From NCBI GenBank assembly GCA_937952095.1, contig CALFYG010000084.1, forward strand, positions 1-6,182: DNA of 6,182 nucleotides, read 5' to 3'. Both the position numbers and the translations under genes were made by a program. Shown one piece after another: positions 5,827-6,182 of this stretch. The notes beneath the pieces are model-generated. The model worked only from the letters and a program-made list of their open reading frames with translations, had not been told where the DNA came from and did not search any database. Each line of letters starts with the position of its first letter. The first letter of the stretch is position 1. The stretch is from an uncultured Micrococcales bacterium (lineage in GTDB: Bacteria; Actinomycetota; Actinomycetes; S36-B12; UBA10799).

Positions 5827-6182
5827 CTACTCGCCGGTCAGGTCGACCACGTCGAACGGGGTGACCGGATCGACCTCGGCGTCGTAGTCCACGTCGTCGC
5901 GCTCGAAGCCGAACAGGCTGAGGAAGTCATGCTTGTAGCTGGCGTAGTCGGTCAGCTCGAACAGGTTCTCGCTGGTCACCGTCGGCCACAGCGCGCGGCA
6001 GGCCTGCTGCACGTCGTCGCGCAGTTCGCGGTCGTCCAGGCGCAGGCGGTTGCTGTCGTCGGCCGGCGGCGGATGGGCCGCGTACAGGTGCTCGCCGAAA
6101 GTGCGTTCGAGCTGCTCGATGGTGCCCTCGTGCAGCCCCTTCTCCTTCATGATCCGGTAGACGATGGCGATGTACAGCGGCA
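5827..6182 (-). CDS. fabV: FabV, NADH-dependent trans-2-enoyl-ACP/CoA reductase, C-terminal quarter
   Basis: FabV reduces the trans-2 double bond of enoyl-ACP/CoA in the last step of the fatty-acid elongation cycle. It is a cytoplasmic, single-chain Rossmann enzyme of about 400 residues. The 117 visible residues match the family C-terminus. Seen: 'PLYIAIVYRIMKEKGLHEGT' at the right edge, then 'RELRDDVQQACRALWPTVTS', 'ENLFELTDYASYKHDFLSLF', and 'GFERDDVDYDAEVDPVTPFDV' split around the acidic stretch 'DDVDYDAEVDP'. It ends in 'VDLTGE' and a TAG stop at 5827-5829. The catalytic Tyr-Lys region and NADH site lie beyond the window. Wording resembles Xanthomonas/Stenotrophomonas FabV. FabV is known from other bacteria to be a triclosan-tolerant enoyl reductase. 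The enzyme is one-directional with the unknown gene that follows. The ATG at 6150 is internal, not the start. Confidence 0.92.
   Translation of the reverse strand, partial: PLYIAIVYRIMKEKGLHEGTIEQLERTFGEHLYAAHPPPADDSNRLRLDDRELRDDVQQACRALWPTVTSENLFELTDYASYKHDFLSLFGFERDDVDYDAEVDPVTPFDVVDLTGE

Noticed and set aside
4685..5864. Long plus-strand frames of 344 and 295 residues over the right part
   Set aside because: Arg/Ala-rich shadows of the minus-strand gene in high-GC DNA. One of them crosses the fabV stop region, and none carries a recognisable motif.
1..6182. A novel multi-gene defence or mobile system
   Set aside because: The element's cargo lies beyond the join and is not in the window; the remaining genes show no shared system.

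Overview
The window is best read as two unrelated pieces of high-GC DNA joined near position 4640. Positions 1 to about 4640 look like the chromosome of an actinobacterium entering an integrated genetic element. Positions from about 4640 to 6182 look like a xanthomonad-type gammaproteobacterial chromosome (Stenotrophomonas/Lysobacter/Xanthomonas relatives). The join cuts two genes on opposite strands at once and has no visible insertion sequence, inverted repeat or target duplication. An assembly or amplification chimera is therefore the simplest explanation.

Left part. A FAD-linked oxidoreductase runs off the left edge on the minus strand (1-492). Divergent from it, across about 150 bases, is a small four-helix membrane protein of the DUF6328 type (645-1127). 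About 100 bases further on is a large secreted protease (1232-3790). It has a signal peptide, a subtilisin/sedolisin-like catalytic domain, Ig-like modules and a lysine-rich C-terminal domain. Its active site is unusual: the Asp, Asn and Ser positions of a subtilisin can be found, but the usual catalytic His position appears to hold Glu.

Integration site. At 3896-3941 lies a minus-strand fragment of a tRNA-Arg(ACG) gene, from the anticodon loop to the encoded CCA. Its likely terminator hairpin follows at 3869-3891. The 5' half of the tRNA is absent. Next come a roughly 150-base gap with short direct repeats and a tyrosine-recombinase integrase gene (start 4095). This is the expected layout of one end of an element integrated into the 3' half of a tRNA gene. 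The leftover tRNA 3' end marks the host side, and the integrase lies just inside the element. The rest of the element and the far attachment site are not in the window, because the integrase is cut at the join before its catalytic domain.

Right part. On the minus strand is the C-terminal quarter of FabV, a trans-2-enoyl-ACP/CoA reductase (5827 to beyond the right edge). It is followed by an unrecognised, single-membrane-span, proline-rich protein (start 5746), whose last roughly 20 codons are antisense integrase sequence created by the join. A pair of hairpins sits between the two genes.

No CRISPR array, rRNA, complete tRNA or recognisable insertion sequence was seen. The points most worth following are the atypical protease active site, the tRNA-Arg attachment site with its repeats, and the status of the join.
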